Assembly (NCBI GenBank): GCA_033762075.1
Contig: JANRLY010000020.1
Location: forward strand, 1-23,329
Reading direction: 5' to 3'
DNA from: VFKI01 sp033762075
Lineage (GTDB): Bacteria > Pseudomonadota > Gammaproteobacteria > DSM-16500
Length of the DNA stretch: 23,329 bases
Positions 7,562 to 14,328 of the stretch are shown here, in pieces; within the stretch, counting starts at the first letter, position 1, and the number at the start of each line of letters is the position of its first letter. The position numbers and the translations under genes are program-made. A model generated the notes under the pieces. It worked only from the letters and a program-made list of their open reading frames with translations. It was not told the origin of the DNA and searched no databases.

Positions 7562-9094
7562 CTGCACCATCACATGTCGCAACCGCATACCTGTTAACCA
7601 CAATACAGCCAAATAAATCGCGCCACTCGATAACATGAGTATTGAGAGATGTTCAACGCGCCAGAGTGTTGTGGCACTTAACCACACTGAAATGTCACCC
7701 GACAAAAACCATAACCAAATTGCCAAAATAACATTCGCAATCAACAAACGTAGACCAAACACACCCCACTCTGAGCGCGGCGAATAATGTTGACGTTTTT
7801 TGAGAAAGTAAAATAATAATCCACTATTCATCATCGCTGATAAGGATGTCGCTAAAGCAATCCCTGCGTGTTTGAATGGCCACACCAAAAAAACAACAAA
7901 AACCATATTTGAAATCATCGCCAACATCCCAATACGAACAGGTGTACGCATATCTTGGCGCGCATAAAATCCTGCAGCGAGAATCTTCACTAACATAAAT
8001 GGAGTAATCCCCAGCGCAAACATCGATAAACTTTTTTGTGTCATCAAAACCGCATGCGCATCAAAATGACCACGCTGAAATAAAGTGCTCAGCAAAGGCC
8101 CTGCAATCACTGCAAAAATCACTGCGGCAGGTAAACCTACCAATAACACGCAGCGCAATGCCCAGTCGATCACTGCGGAAAATTCGCCTTCTGCACGTCC
8201 GGCATGATGGCGTGATAAATGTGGCAAAATCACGGTTGAAATTGCAACGCCAATCACCCCCAAGGGAAATTCCATTAGACGATCGGAGTAATACAACCAA
8301 GAAACACTGCCAACAACAAGCAAAGAAGCAAATAAGGTATCAACTAATAAATTGATTTGCGCGACTGAAACACCAAACAATGCAGGTACCATTAATTTTA
8401 GAACGCGTCGAACACCTGGGTCGCGAAAACTCACTGTAGGTTGTGGCATTAAATCCATTTTTTTTAAAAAAGGTAATTGAAAAAATAATTGCACGAAACC
8501 TGCTATCAATACGCCCCAAGCTAAAGCAAAAATAGGCATATGAAAAAATCGCGACAACCCTACGGCTGCTGTGATCATGCAAATATTCAGCCAAAGCGGT
8601 GTGAACGCTGGCACTAAAAAACGGCTATAGGTATTTAAAGTTGCTCCAGCAAATGCCGTCAGTGAAATCAATAATAAATAAGGGAATGTAATCCGCAACA
8701 TTTCAACCGCAAGCGGAAAACGCGCGCCTTCAGTTGAAAAACCGGGGGCAAAAAGACGGATTAACAAAGGGGCTAACAAAATACCCAGCACGGTAACAAC
8801 GAACAACACGACACCCAATGTACCGGCCACTGCATTGATAAAATGCTTGATGTCTGTATGCGATTTTTTTTGTTGATACTCAGAAAGCACCGGCACAAAA
8901 GCTTGGGCAAAAGAACCTTCAGCGAATAAGCGCCGCATTAAATTCGGGATGCGAAATGCCACTGAAAAAGCGTCAAATTCAGCCGATGCGCCGAATAAGG
9001 TCGCAGTTACCATATCACGGACAAAACCTGCCACCCGCGATAACAGCGTCATACTCGCAACACCAGTGGTGGATTTCAGTAGAGCTTTACTCAT
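7544..9094 (-). CDS. murJ: Lipid II flippase MurJ
   Basis: An integral inner-membrane protein of the MVF/MOP superfamily that moves lipid II from the cytoplasmic to the periplasmic face for peptidoglycan synthesis. At 516 aa it has the normal length and about 14 hydrophobic segments. The N-terminus carries the family signature M-T-L-L-S-R-V-A-G-F-V-R-D (15-27) with the conserved arginines R20 and R26, then 'FDAFSVAFRIPNLMRRLFAEGSF'. The frame is intact. Its start is preceded by only a weak ribosome binding site. It is divergent from rpsT, the normal arrangement, and ends in an 18-base convergent overlap with the orphan gene to its left. Confidence 0.97.
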   Translation of the reverse strand: MSKALLKSTTGVASMTLLSRVAGFVRDMVTATLFGASAEFDAFSVAFRIPNLMRRLFAEGSFAQAFVPVLSEYQQKKSHTDIKHFINAVAGTLGVVLFVVTVLGILLAPLLIRLFAPGFSTEGARFPLAVEMLRITFPYLLLISLTAFAGATLNTYSRFLVPAFTPLWLNICMITAAVGLSRFFHMPIFALAWGVLIAGFVQLFFQLPFLKKMDLMPQPTVSFRDPGVRRVLKLMVPALFGVSVAQINLLVDTLFASLLVVGSVSWLYYSDRLMEFPLGVIGVAISTVILPHLSRHHAGRAEGEFSAVIDWALRCVLLVGLPAAVIFAVIAGPLLSTLFQRGHFDAHAVLMTQKSLSMFALGITPFMLVKILAAGFYARQDMRTPVRIGMLAMISNMVFVVFLVWPFKHAGIALATSLSAMMNSGLLFYFLKKRQHYSPRSEWGVFGLRLLIANVILAIWLWFLSGDISVWLSATTLWRVEHLSILMLSSGAIYLAVLWLTGMRLRHVMVQLSHAL

Positions 9095-9147
9095 GAGGTC
9101 ATCTTAATAGCCAGTCGAGGGAGTATATTAACAAACCATTTCACCAT

Positions 9148-9177
9148 TTGACATATTCACAAGAAGAGGGCAATATT
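9148..9177 (+). promoter_or_regulatory. Predicted promoter for rpsT
   Basis: A perfect -35 TTGACA (9148-9153) is followed after 18 bases by AATATT (9172-9177), a 4 of 6 match to TATAAT. Transcription would start near 9184, leaving a leader of about 35 bases before the rpsT start. The site lies in the divergent gap between murJ and rpsT. Confidence 0.45.
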
Positions 9178-9218
9178 AGCGCCCTTAAATTCCTGAGTTT
9201 TAAAGGTGGAGAAATCCC

Positions 9219-9491
9219 TTGGCTAATATCAAATCTGCAAAAAAACGGGCTCGTCAGTCCGAAAAAAACCGCCAGCACAACGCCAGCATGCGTTCGATGT
9301 TGCGCACCTATATCAAGAAAGTGCTCGCCGCTATCGGCACCGGCAATAAAGAGCAAGCTCACGCTGCAATGAGTGCGGCTCAGCCTGTCATTGACCGTAT
9401 GGCTAATAAAGGCCTTATTCATAAGAATAAAGCCTCACGTCATAAAAGCCGCTTAGTTGCTCGCATTAAAAAATTAGGCGCTGCTGCTTAG
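9219..9491 (+). CDS. rpsT: 30S ribosomal protein S20 (TTG start)
   Basis: A primary-binding small-subunit protein that contacts 16S rRNA. The 90-aa sequence starts MANIKSAKKRARQSEKNR, is very rich in lysine, arginine and alanine, and matches the S20 family throughout. The start codon is TTG, with an unusually strong ribosome binding site AAAGGTGGAG (9202-9211) 7 bases upstream. E. coli rpsT also uses UUG, where the weak codon takes part in translational self-repression by S20, so the same control is likely here (inference). A hairpin after the gene probably ends transcription. Confidence 0.97.
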   Translation: MANIKSAKKRARQSEKNRQHNASMRSMLRTYIKKVLAAIGTGNKEQAHAAMSAAQPVIDRMANKGLIHKNKASRHKSRLVARIKKLGAAA

Positions 9492-9513
9492 TTACGCAAC
9501 CATATCCTGAGCA

Positions 9514-9544
9514 AAGGATCTTCCAAGTGTATAAGAAGATCCTT
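9514..9544 (+). terminator. Hairpin downstream of rpsT, possible terminator
   Basis: A perfect 10-bp inverted repeat, AAGGATCTTC (9514-9523) and GAAGATCCTT (9535-9544), with an 11-base loop lies 22 bases after the rpsT stop. It lacks a clear U-run (CACCTCTCGGGTTT follows), so it may be a weak or factor-assisted terminator or an mRNA-stabilising structure. Confidence 0.45.
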
Positions 9545-9590
9545 CACCTCTCGGGTTTAAGACACCGCAACTCCCAAAAACCGCAACGCT

Positions 9591-11177
9591 TCACCGCCTG
9601 GGTCTCCTGTTATTCAAATCCATTTCTCTGGCATATCTTTCAATGACTTCATTTTTTTTATCTATTTCATCCAAAAGATCAAGAACAAACTCACGCAATT
9701 GACCCTCTTGCAGAAAGGGTCCCGTATATTTAAAAATCTTGGCATATTCATTTTCCAAAAATTCTGCTTGTGGCGCAAAAACGCCGGTATTCTGTTTTTT
9801 AATAATTTTAATTTTCTCATCTATTTCATCCAGAAGACTGAGAGCCCATTCACGCAATTGATCCGCATCTTGCATTTGAAATGGCTTTAAATACTTGGCA
9901 TATTCATCCCTTGAAACATCAGATGCTGTCTTGTTTTCATGATTTAATATGGAAATATCTGCTTTATGGTGGAGCAAAGACTTAACAAAACGCGCAAAAC
10001 CATAAAAGAAGCCATGTTGCACAGCGAGATGCAAAGGTGTATTGCCCTTATCATCTTGCGCATCAACATTCGCGCCATACTTAACAAGCTCATGAACCAC
10101 TTTTTTACTTTCACCATAACAGTCAAATGGGTGTTCCCACCTATGCAAAAAAGTTTTTCCCTCGGCATCCTTTGCATTAGCATCTGCACCGGACTTTAAT
10201 AATGTCTCTGCTGTATCCAGGTCTTGAGCATAATGTAACGGAGCGTTACCCTTTGTATCAATCGCATGAACATTCGCACCCTGTTTTAATAATATATTGA
10301 CGATATCTGATTTATCAGGATAAAACGACTTACATCCGTAATGTAACGCAGTTTTGCCCTCTTCATCAGTCGCATTAACATTCGCCTTTCTGTCCAACAA
10401 AAGTTGAACTATTTCCTTTGCCCCAGATTCAACTGCACGCATCAAAAGTGTGACGCCTGTTTCTTTTGATTCGGGAATATCAAGCTTGGAAGCATCATGA
10501 TCATATCGATCCAAATACAACTCAACACTCAGAGCAAAAGTTTCATCTTTGCCTTTAATTCCATCAAACAAGTCTTCGAGTTTTACAACACATTCCTTTA
10601 ATGCATTCCGCTCAGCATCAATTAGCATTTTCTTAATAACATCGGAGGAAGATCCTTGGCTACTAGCCCGAGAACATACTTGATATTGGTAATAACTATT
10701 TTTGCTTCTTACAAGCGGATCTGCGCCAAACTCCAATAAAATCGGAACTATCTCTTTGAGATATCGAGCGCCAGCAGCATAGTGTAATGCGTCATCACCA
10801 ATGGTATTGACATCAACCTTAGACAAAAGATATCGAATCATTTTCAAATATGTTTCTTTTTGCTCACTATAATTTTGCCTTAAATAATAATCTCTGTATT
10901 CTTTACTTTGTTTGGCAGGATTGTAGCTTCTAATGGCAGACTCACAATTTTCGTATTCTTTTATCAATCCAAATAAAAAAGTATGCCCCCCAAATTTGCA
11001 TTTTACATTGAACGCCTCGTGCGTTGGATCATCGACATGCTGATCTACATATTTATAGAAATTCTTGGGTTTACATACCCAAATGGCATAAAATGCCTGT
11101 TCAGGTGTAATTAATCCCGGCTTAGGCATGAGCCAAGATAGTATCGATGCTCTATTCTCTGAATTACGATTCAACAT
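9591..11177 (-). CDS. Ankyrin-repeat protein, candidate type IV effector
   Basis: A 528-aa protein, numbered from ATG 11177. This start has AAAGGAG at the right distance, whereas the ATG at 11183 lies directly against that site. One ankyrin-like unit is at about 126-156, and a block of about five repeats at 239-423 (G-x-T-x-L-H openings followed by L-L-x-x-G-A-x-V-x-A-x-D endings); two repeats carry insertions after the LH. After the block, a module of about 35 residues is repeated (about 426-460 and 477-513): EYAK..., PF, QLRE-(W/F)-x-L-x-LLDEID-x-K-x-x-x-I. There is no signal peptide or membrane segment. Ankyrin proteins bind other proteins and are frequent among Dot/Icm effectors of Legionella and Coxiella, so an effector role is plausible but not shown. 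It lies between rpsT and obgE, where related bacteria usually have proB. Confidence 0.88.
   Translation of the reverse strand: MLNRNSENRASILSWLMPKPGLITPEQAFYAIWVCKPKNFYKYVDQHVDDPTHEAFNVKCKFGGHTFLFGLIKEYENCESAIRSYNPAKQSKEYRDYYLRQNYSEQKETYLKMIRYLLSKVDVNTIGDDALHYAAGARYLKEIVPILLEFGADPLVRSKNSYYQYQVCSRASSQGSSSDVIKKMLIDAERNALKECVVKLEDLFDGIKGKDETFALSVELYLDRYDHDASKLDIPESKETGVTLLMRAVESGAKEIVQLLLDRKANVNATDEEGKTALHYGCKSFYPDKSDIVNILLKQGANVHAIDTKGNAPLHYAQDLDTAETLLKSGADANAKDAEGKTFLHRWEHPFDCYGESKKVVHELVKYGANVDAQDDKGNTPLHLAVQHGFFYGFARFVKSLLHHKADISILNHENKTASDVSRDEYAKYLKPFQMQDADQLREWALSLLDEIDEKIKIIKKQNTGVFAPQAEFLENEYAKIFKYTGPFLQEGQLREFVLDLLDEIDKKNEVIERYAREMDLNNRRPRR
9661..9906 (-). repeat. Two diverged copies of a ~90-bp coding repeat in the ankyrin gene
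   Basis: Copy A spans 9661-9750 and copy B 9820-9906. Both begin TCTATTTCATCCA and end GGCATATTCA on the plus strand and share ACGCAATTGA in the middle. They encode the duplicated QLRE...LLDEID module at the C-terminus. Similarity persists at the DNA level, which points to a fairly recent internal duplication. Confidence 0.75.
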
Positions 11178-11239
11178 ACACATCTCCTTTTGTTGTAAAT
11201 CTCTTAAAATTATTTTTCAGCATAGTACTGCATTCTCTT

Positions 11240-12238
11240 TCACAAAAATTTCATTGCCTCACGCACTAACTCATCCGTCCCTTTGTGACTCAACCCTGAA
11301 ACGCAAAATACTTTGCCCTTCCACTTTAAGCGTTTGACGATATCTTTACAGCGCAATTTAACCTCAGCATCTGACAATAAATCGATTTTATTGAGCACCA
11401 ACCAGCGAGGTTTATCTGCTAATTCTGGGTTAAATTTTTCAAGTTCCGCTGCAATCGCTTTAACTTGTTGGACAGGGTCGCTCCCATCGATTGGGACAAT
11501 ATCAACAACATGGAGCAATAATCGTGTACGCGAAACATGTTTTAAAAATCGCACACCCAGACCTGCCCCTTCTGCAGCACCTTCAATCAAACCTGGAATA
11601 TCTGCCATGACAAAGCTATGCTTCGCAGAGACTCGTACAACGCCCAGAGAAGGCACTAAAGTGGTAAAAGGATAATCTGCTACGCGCGGCTTTGCTGCTG
11701 ATACAGCGCGAATTAAAGTCGATTTCCCGGCATTGGGCATCCCCACTAAACCCACATCTGCTAGCACCTTTAATTCAAGATGAAGCTCGCGTTGCTCACC
11801 AGGCGTACCAGGAATAGTCTTTCGTGGCGAGCGATTGACGCTGCTTTTGAAGCGAGCATTCCCCACCCCGTGCGCACCGCCTTTTGCTACGCAGACTTTT
11901 TCACCATCTATCGTTAAATCCGCAATCACTTCACCCGTGTTTTGATCACGCACCAGTGTACCGACAGGCACTGTTAAGACTAAATCTTGGCCTGCTTTAC
12001 CGGTACAATTGCGACCAGACCCCCTTTTACCGTGCTGAGCTTGAAATAAGCGGTTATAGCGATAATCAATCAGGGTATTCACACCTTCGCTGGCTTGAAG
12101 CCAAATACTGCCCCCATCGCCGCCATCGCCGCCATCTGGGCCCCCTTCGGGCATAAATTTGAGACGCAGAAAGCTACAGGCGCCATTGCCGCCATTGCCT
12201 GCCGTCACTTGAATAATCGCTTCATCAATAAATTTCAT
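11240..12238 (-). CDS. obgE: Obg-family GTPase (ObgE/CgtA)
   Basis: A ribosome-associated GTPase acting in 50S assembly and the stress response. The 332-aa protein opens with the glycine-rich Obg fold (MKFIDEAIIQVTAGNGGNGA, then GGPDGGDGGDGG at 32-43). The G domain follows with G1 G-M-P-N-A-G-K-S-T (166-174), G3 D-I-P-G (213-216), G4 N-K-I-D (283-286) and a G5-like S-G-L-S (314-317). It lacks the long acidic tail of E. coli ObgE. It lies downstream of rplU-rpmA as in most bacteria, but a strong terminator-like hairpin sits 14 bases before its ATG and its Shine-Dalgarno is weak (GGTG), so expression probably depends on read-through or on a promoter inside rpmA. Confidence 0.97.
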   Translation of the reverse strand: MKFIDEAIIQVTAGNGGNGACSFLRLKFMPEGGPDGGDGGDGGSIWLQASEGVNTLIDYRYNRLFQAQHGKRGSGRNCTGKAGQDLVLTVPVGTLVRDQNTGEVIADLTIDGEKVCVAKGGAHGVGNARFKSSVNRSPRKTIPGTPGEQRELHLELKVLADVGLVGMPNAGKSTLIRAVSAAKPRVADYPFTTLVPSLGVVRVSAKHSFVMADIPGLIEGAAEGAGLGVRFLKHVSRTRLLLHVVDIVPIDGSDPVQQVKAIAAELEKFNPELADKPRWLVLNKIDLLSDAEVKLRCKDIVKRLKWKGKVFCVSGLSHKGTDELVREAMKFL

Positions 12239-12250
12239 GGGACACCAAAT

Positions 12251-12277
12251 AAAAAAGCCCCATTTTTTGGGGCTTTT
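12251..12277 (-). terminator. Rho-independent terminator between rpmA and obgE
   Basis: The inverted repeat AAAAGCCCC (12253-12261) and GGGGCTTTT (12269-12277) forms a 9-bp stem with a 7-base loop. On the minus strand it is followed by a T-run (ending at 12251). It lies 30 bases after the rpmA stop and would end rplU-rpmA transcripts. The sequence is nearly symmetrical, so it could act in both directions. Confidence 0.8.
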
Positions 12278-12306
12278 GTTAAATTAAAATGTGATCACAA
12301 GGTAGA

Positions 12307-12585
12307 TTAAGCAGATGCTGCTTGCTCAACCACAGGCTCAATGCTCACAGTACGTTTCTTCATCTTGCCACGAATTGCAAATACCACTTTGCCATCGACT
12401 AACGCATAGAGTGTATGATCTTTACCAATACCCACATGACGGCCTGGATGAAACTTTGTGCCGCGCTGGCGAACAATAATCGATCCAGCATTAATCAGCT
12501 GACCACCATAACGTTTAATACCAAGGTACTTAGGGTTAGAGTCACGTCCGTTACGCGTACTCCCACCCGCTTTCTTATGTGCCAT
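12307..12585 (-). CDS. rpmA: 50S ribosomal protein L27
   Basis: A large-subunit protein near the peptidyl-transferase centre. The 92-aa sequence begins MAHKKAGGSTRNGRDS, the highly conserved L27 N-terminus, and continues with 'LGIKRYGGQLINAGSIIVRQRGTKFHPG', the family core. GAAGAGGA lies upstream of the ATG. It follows rplU by 30 bases and is followed by a terminator. There is no N-terminal extension of the kind cleaved in Firmicutes. Confidence 0.98.
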   Translation of the reverse strand: MAHKKAGGSTRNGRDSNPKYLGIKRYGGQLINAGSIIVRQRGTKFHPGRHVGIGKDHTLYALVDGKVVFAIRGKMKKRTVSIEPVVEQAASA

Positions 12586-12615
12586 GTTATAAAATCCTCT
12601 TCAAAACCGCTGCAA

Positions 12616-12924
12616 TTAAACTGCAATACCGGTAATTTTAACTTCTGTGAAATCTTGACGGTGCCCCATTTGTTTACGATGATGCTTACGACGTCTAAAT
12701 TTCACAATGTGAATTTTCTTGTGGCGACCATGCGACACAACAGTTGCGGTGACTTTAGCGTCAAGCCAAGGCTTTCCGACTTGGATATTGCCTTCGTTAA
12801 CGACCATCAATACTTTATCAAGATTGACGAATCCACCAACCTCAACGGGGAGCTTTTCAAGCTTAAGGGTTTGCCCTTCTTCAACGCGGTACTGTTTACC
12901 ACCGCTGCTAATCACTGCGTACAT
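12616..12924 (-). CDS. rplU: 50S ribosomal protein L21
   Basis: A large-subunit protein binding 23S rRNA. The 102 residues begin MYAVISSGGKQYRVEEGQ and end with the basic 'KFRRRKHHRKQMGHRQ' segment and 'VKITGI', all typical of L21. TTGGAG lies about 10 bases before the ATG. First gene of the rplU-rpmA(-obgE) unit, divergent from ispB, which is the standard gammaproteobacterial layout. Confidence 0.98.
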   Translation of the reverse strand: MYAVISSGGKQYRVEEGQTLKLEKLPVEVGGFVNLDKVLMVVNEGNIQVGKPWLDAKVTATVVSHGRHKKIHIVKFRRRKHHRKQMGHRQDFTEVKITGIAV

Positions 12925-12971
12925 TTTTATATGACTCCAAAATCTGGATATATCCTGCTGGAAGGTGTGCG

Positions 12972-13001
12972 ATTATAGGGGAGATAGGCTGCCTGACGCA
13001 A
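12972..13001 (-). promoter_or_regulatory. Predicted sigma-70 promoter for rplU-rpmA
   Basis: On the minus strand a perfect TATAAT (12972-12977) is preceded at 18 bases by TTGCGT (12996-13001). The start of transcription would be near 12965, about 40 bases before the rplU ATG. Confidence 0.65.
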
Positions 13002-13024
13002 GACTCATCAGCATTTTTTTAATC

Positions 13025-13054
13025 TTGACAGCAGTGACCATTGCCCACTAGCAT
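13025..13054 (+). promoter_or_regulatory. Predicted sigma-70 promoter for ispB
   Basis: A perfect TTGACA (13025-13030) is followed after 18 bases by TAGCAT (13049-13054), a 4 of 6 match to TATAAT. Transcription would start near 13061, downstream of the TTG at 13041 and the ATG at 13053. This supports translation starting at ATG 13092. Confidence 0.5.
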
Positions 13055-13091
13055 GCCCTCTCACTTTATTGACTGTAAACTGGACGTTGGC

Positions 13092-14063
13092 ATGCCTTTG
13101 GAATCGATACGCACATTGGTGCAGGCAGATCTTGATGCGACTGATCAATTCATTTCTGGCGAGCTTTTATCAGATATTCCTCTCATTAATAAATTAACCA
13201 AACACATCTTTTCCGCAGGCGGAAAACGTATCCGCCCGATGCTCGCCCTTTTGTCTGCAAATACCTTTGGACAACCTCATCAACAACAACATATCTTTCT
13301 GGCTGCTGCGATTGAGCTGATTCATACAGCCACCCTCTTACACGACGATGTCGTCGACAGCTCGACATTACGACGCGGCAATCAAACAGCAAATGATATC
13401 TGGGGGAATGAAGCCAGTGTTTTAGTGGGTGACTTTCTCTATTCCCGCGCTTTTCAATTGGTTGTTGGATTAAAAAATTTCGACATTATCGATATTTTCG
13501 CTGCAGCAACGCATTTAATGGCGGAAGGCGAAGTGATGCAGCTTGCAAATTGTCATGACCCCGATGTCACTGAAGAATCCTACTATGATGTGATTCATCG
13601 CAAGACAGCTAAATTATTTGAAATTGCCTCACATGCTGGTGCACTGCTTTCACAACCCGCGCAAACGCAAACAGAAGCGATTAAAACCTACGGCATTGCA
13701 TTGGGCACTGCGTACCAGTTGATTGATGACGCGATGGATTATCATTCTTCGACGAATGAAATGGGAAAAAATACAGGCGACGACCTTGCTGAAGGCAAGC
13801 CGACTTTACCGCTCATTTACGCAATGCAAAATGCAACAACAGCAGATACCAAAATTTTACGTGAAGCCATTTGTACGGGTTCAAGAAAAAATCTCAAAGC
13901 CATTCTTTCAATTATTGAATCCACTGGGGCGATCCAGTACACTGCAGCCGCTGCAAAAAAACAAGCTCAACAAGCCATCGAAAGCTTATCAGTGATTCCC
14001 GAATCACCTTATCGCCAAGCTTTAACGCATCTCGCTGAGTTTGTGGTTTCAAGAACGTATTAA
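13092..14063 (+). CDS. ispB: Octaprenyl diphosphate synthase
   Basis: A trans-isoprenyl diphosphate synthase that elongates farnesyl diphosphate to the long side chain of ubiquinone and menaquinone. From ATG 13092 the protein is 323 aa, the length of E. coli IspB, and its start MPLESIRTLVQADL lines up with the family N-terminus. Longer starts (TTG 13041, ATG 13053) lack a ribosome binding site and overlap the predicted promoter. Motifs are G-G-K-R-I-R-P (43-49), the first aspartate-rich motif D85-D-V-V-D89 and the second D212-D-A-M-D216, which bind Mg-diphosphate. It is divergent from rplU, and tRNA-Pro follows it by 37 bases. Confidence 0.96.
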   Translation: MPLESIRTLVQADLDATDQFISGELLSDIPLINKLTKHIFSAGGKRIRPMLALLSANTFGQPHQQQHIFLAAAIELIHTATLLHDDVVDSSTLRRGNQTANDIWGNEASVLVGDFLYSRAFQLVVGLKNFDIIDIFAAATHLMAEGEVMQLANCHDPDVTEESYYDVIHRKTAKLFEIASHAGALLSQPAQTQTEAIKTYGIALGTAYQLIDDAMDYHSSTNEMGKNTGDDLAEGKPTLPLIYAMQNATTADTKILREAICTGSRKNLKAILSIIESTGAIQYTAAAAKKQAQQAIESLSVIPESPYRQALTHLAEFVVSRTY

Positions 14064-14100
14064 GGTCGCTTGACCTAAATGAAGCAACAACGACCATAAG

Positions 14101-14174
14101 CGGGGTGTAGCTCAGCTTGGTAGAGCACTGCCTTCGGGAGGCAGGGGCCGGAGGTTCGAATCCTCTCACCCCGA
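14101..14174 (+). tRNA. tRNA-Pro (anticodon CGG)
   Basis: A complete cloverleaf can be drawn: acceptor CGGGGTG (14101-14107) with CACCCCG (14167-14173), discriminator A at 14174, a D arm with GCTCAG...GAGC, anticodon stem CTGCC/GGCAG around the loop TTCGGGA (anticodon CGG at 14135-14137), and a T arm with GGAGGTTCGAATCCTCT. The 3' CCA is not encoded (GTA follows). It closely resembles E. coli proK. No own promoter was recognised; it may be transcribed with ispB. Confidence 0.95.
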
Positions 14175-14328
14175 GTAATAAACAACGACAGACGAACTAA
14201 CCAAATACCCCTAGCCGCCTAGTAACTTCATGTTTCCAAAAAAAAATATCCCGTTATGGCAAAAACCTCCCGAATAGACAATACTTGATAGATGAATATG
14301 TCGATTCAATGTTAAGAGGTACCCTGCC

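Noticed and set aside
11884..12310. Plus-strand open frames opposite obgE
   Set aside because: They mirror the glycine-rich Obg domain codons and have no supporting features.
14064..14078. AGGTC/GACCT hairpin after ispB as a terminator
   Set aside because: The stem is only 5 bp, has no U-run, and the tRNA gene may need transcription through it.
14070..14100. TTGACC and CCATAA as a promoter for tRNA-Pro
   Set aside because: The spacing would put the transcription start inside the tRNA; the -10 is also poor.
14150..14174. tRNA-Pro 3' end as a used attachment site of an integrated island
   Set aside because: No repeat of the 3' end and no integrase gene was found in the window; only a possibility beyond its borders.
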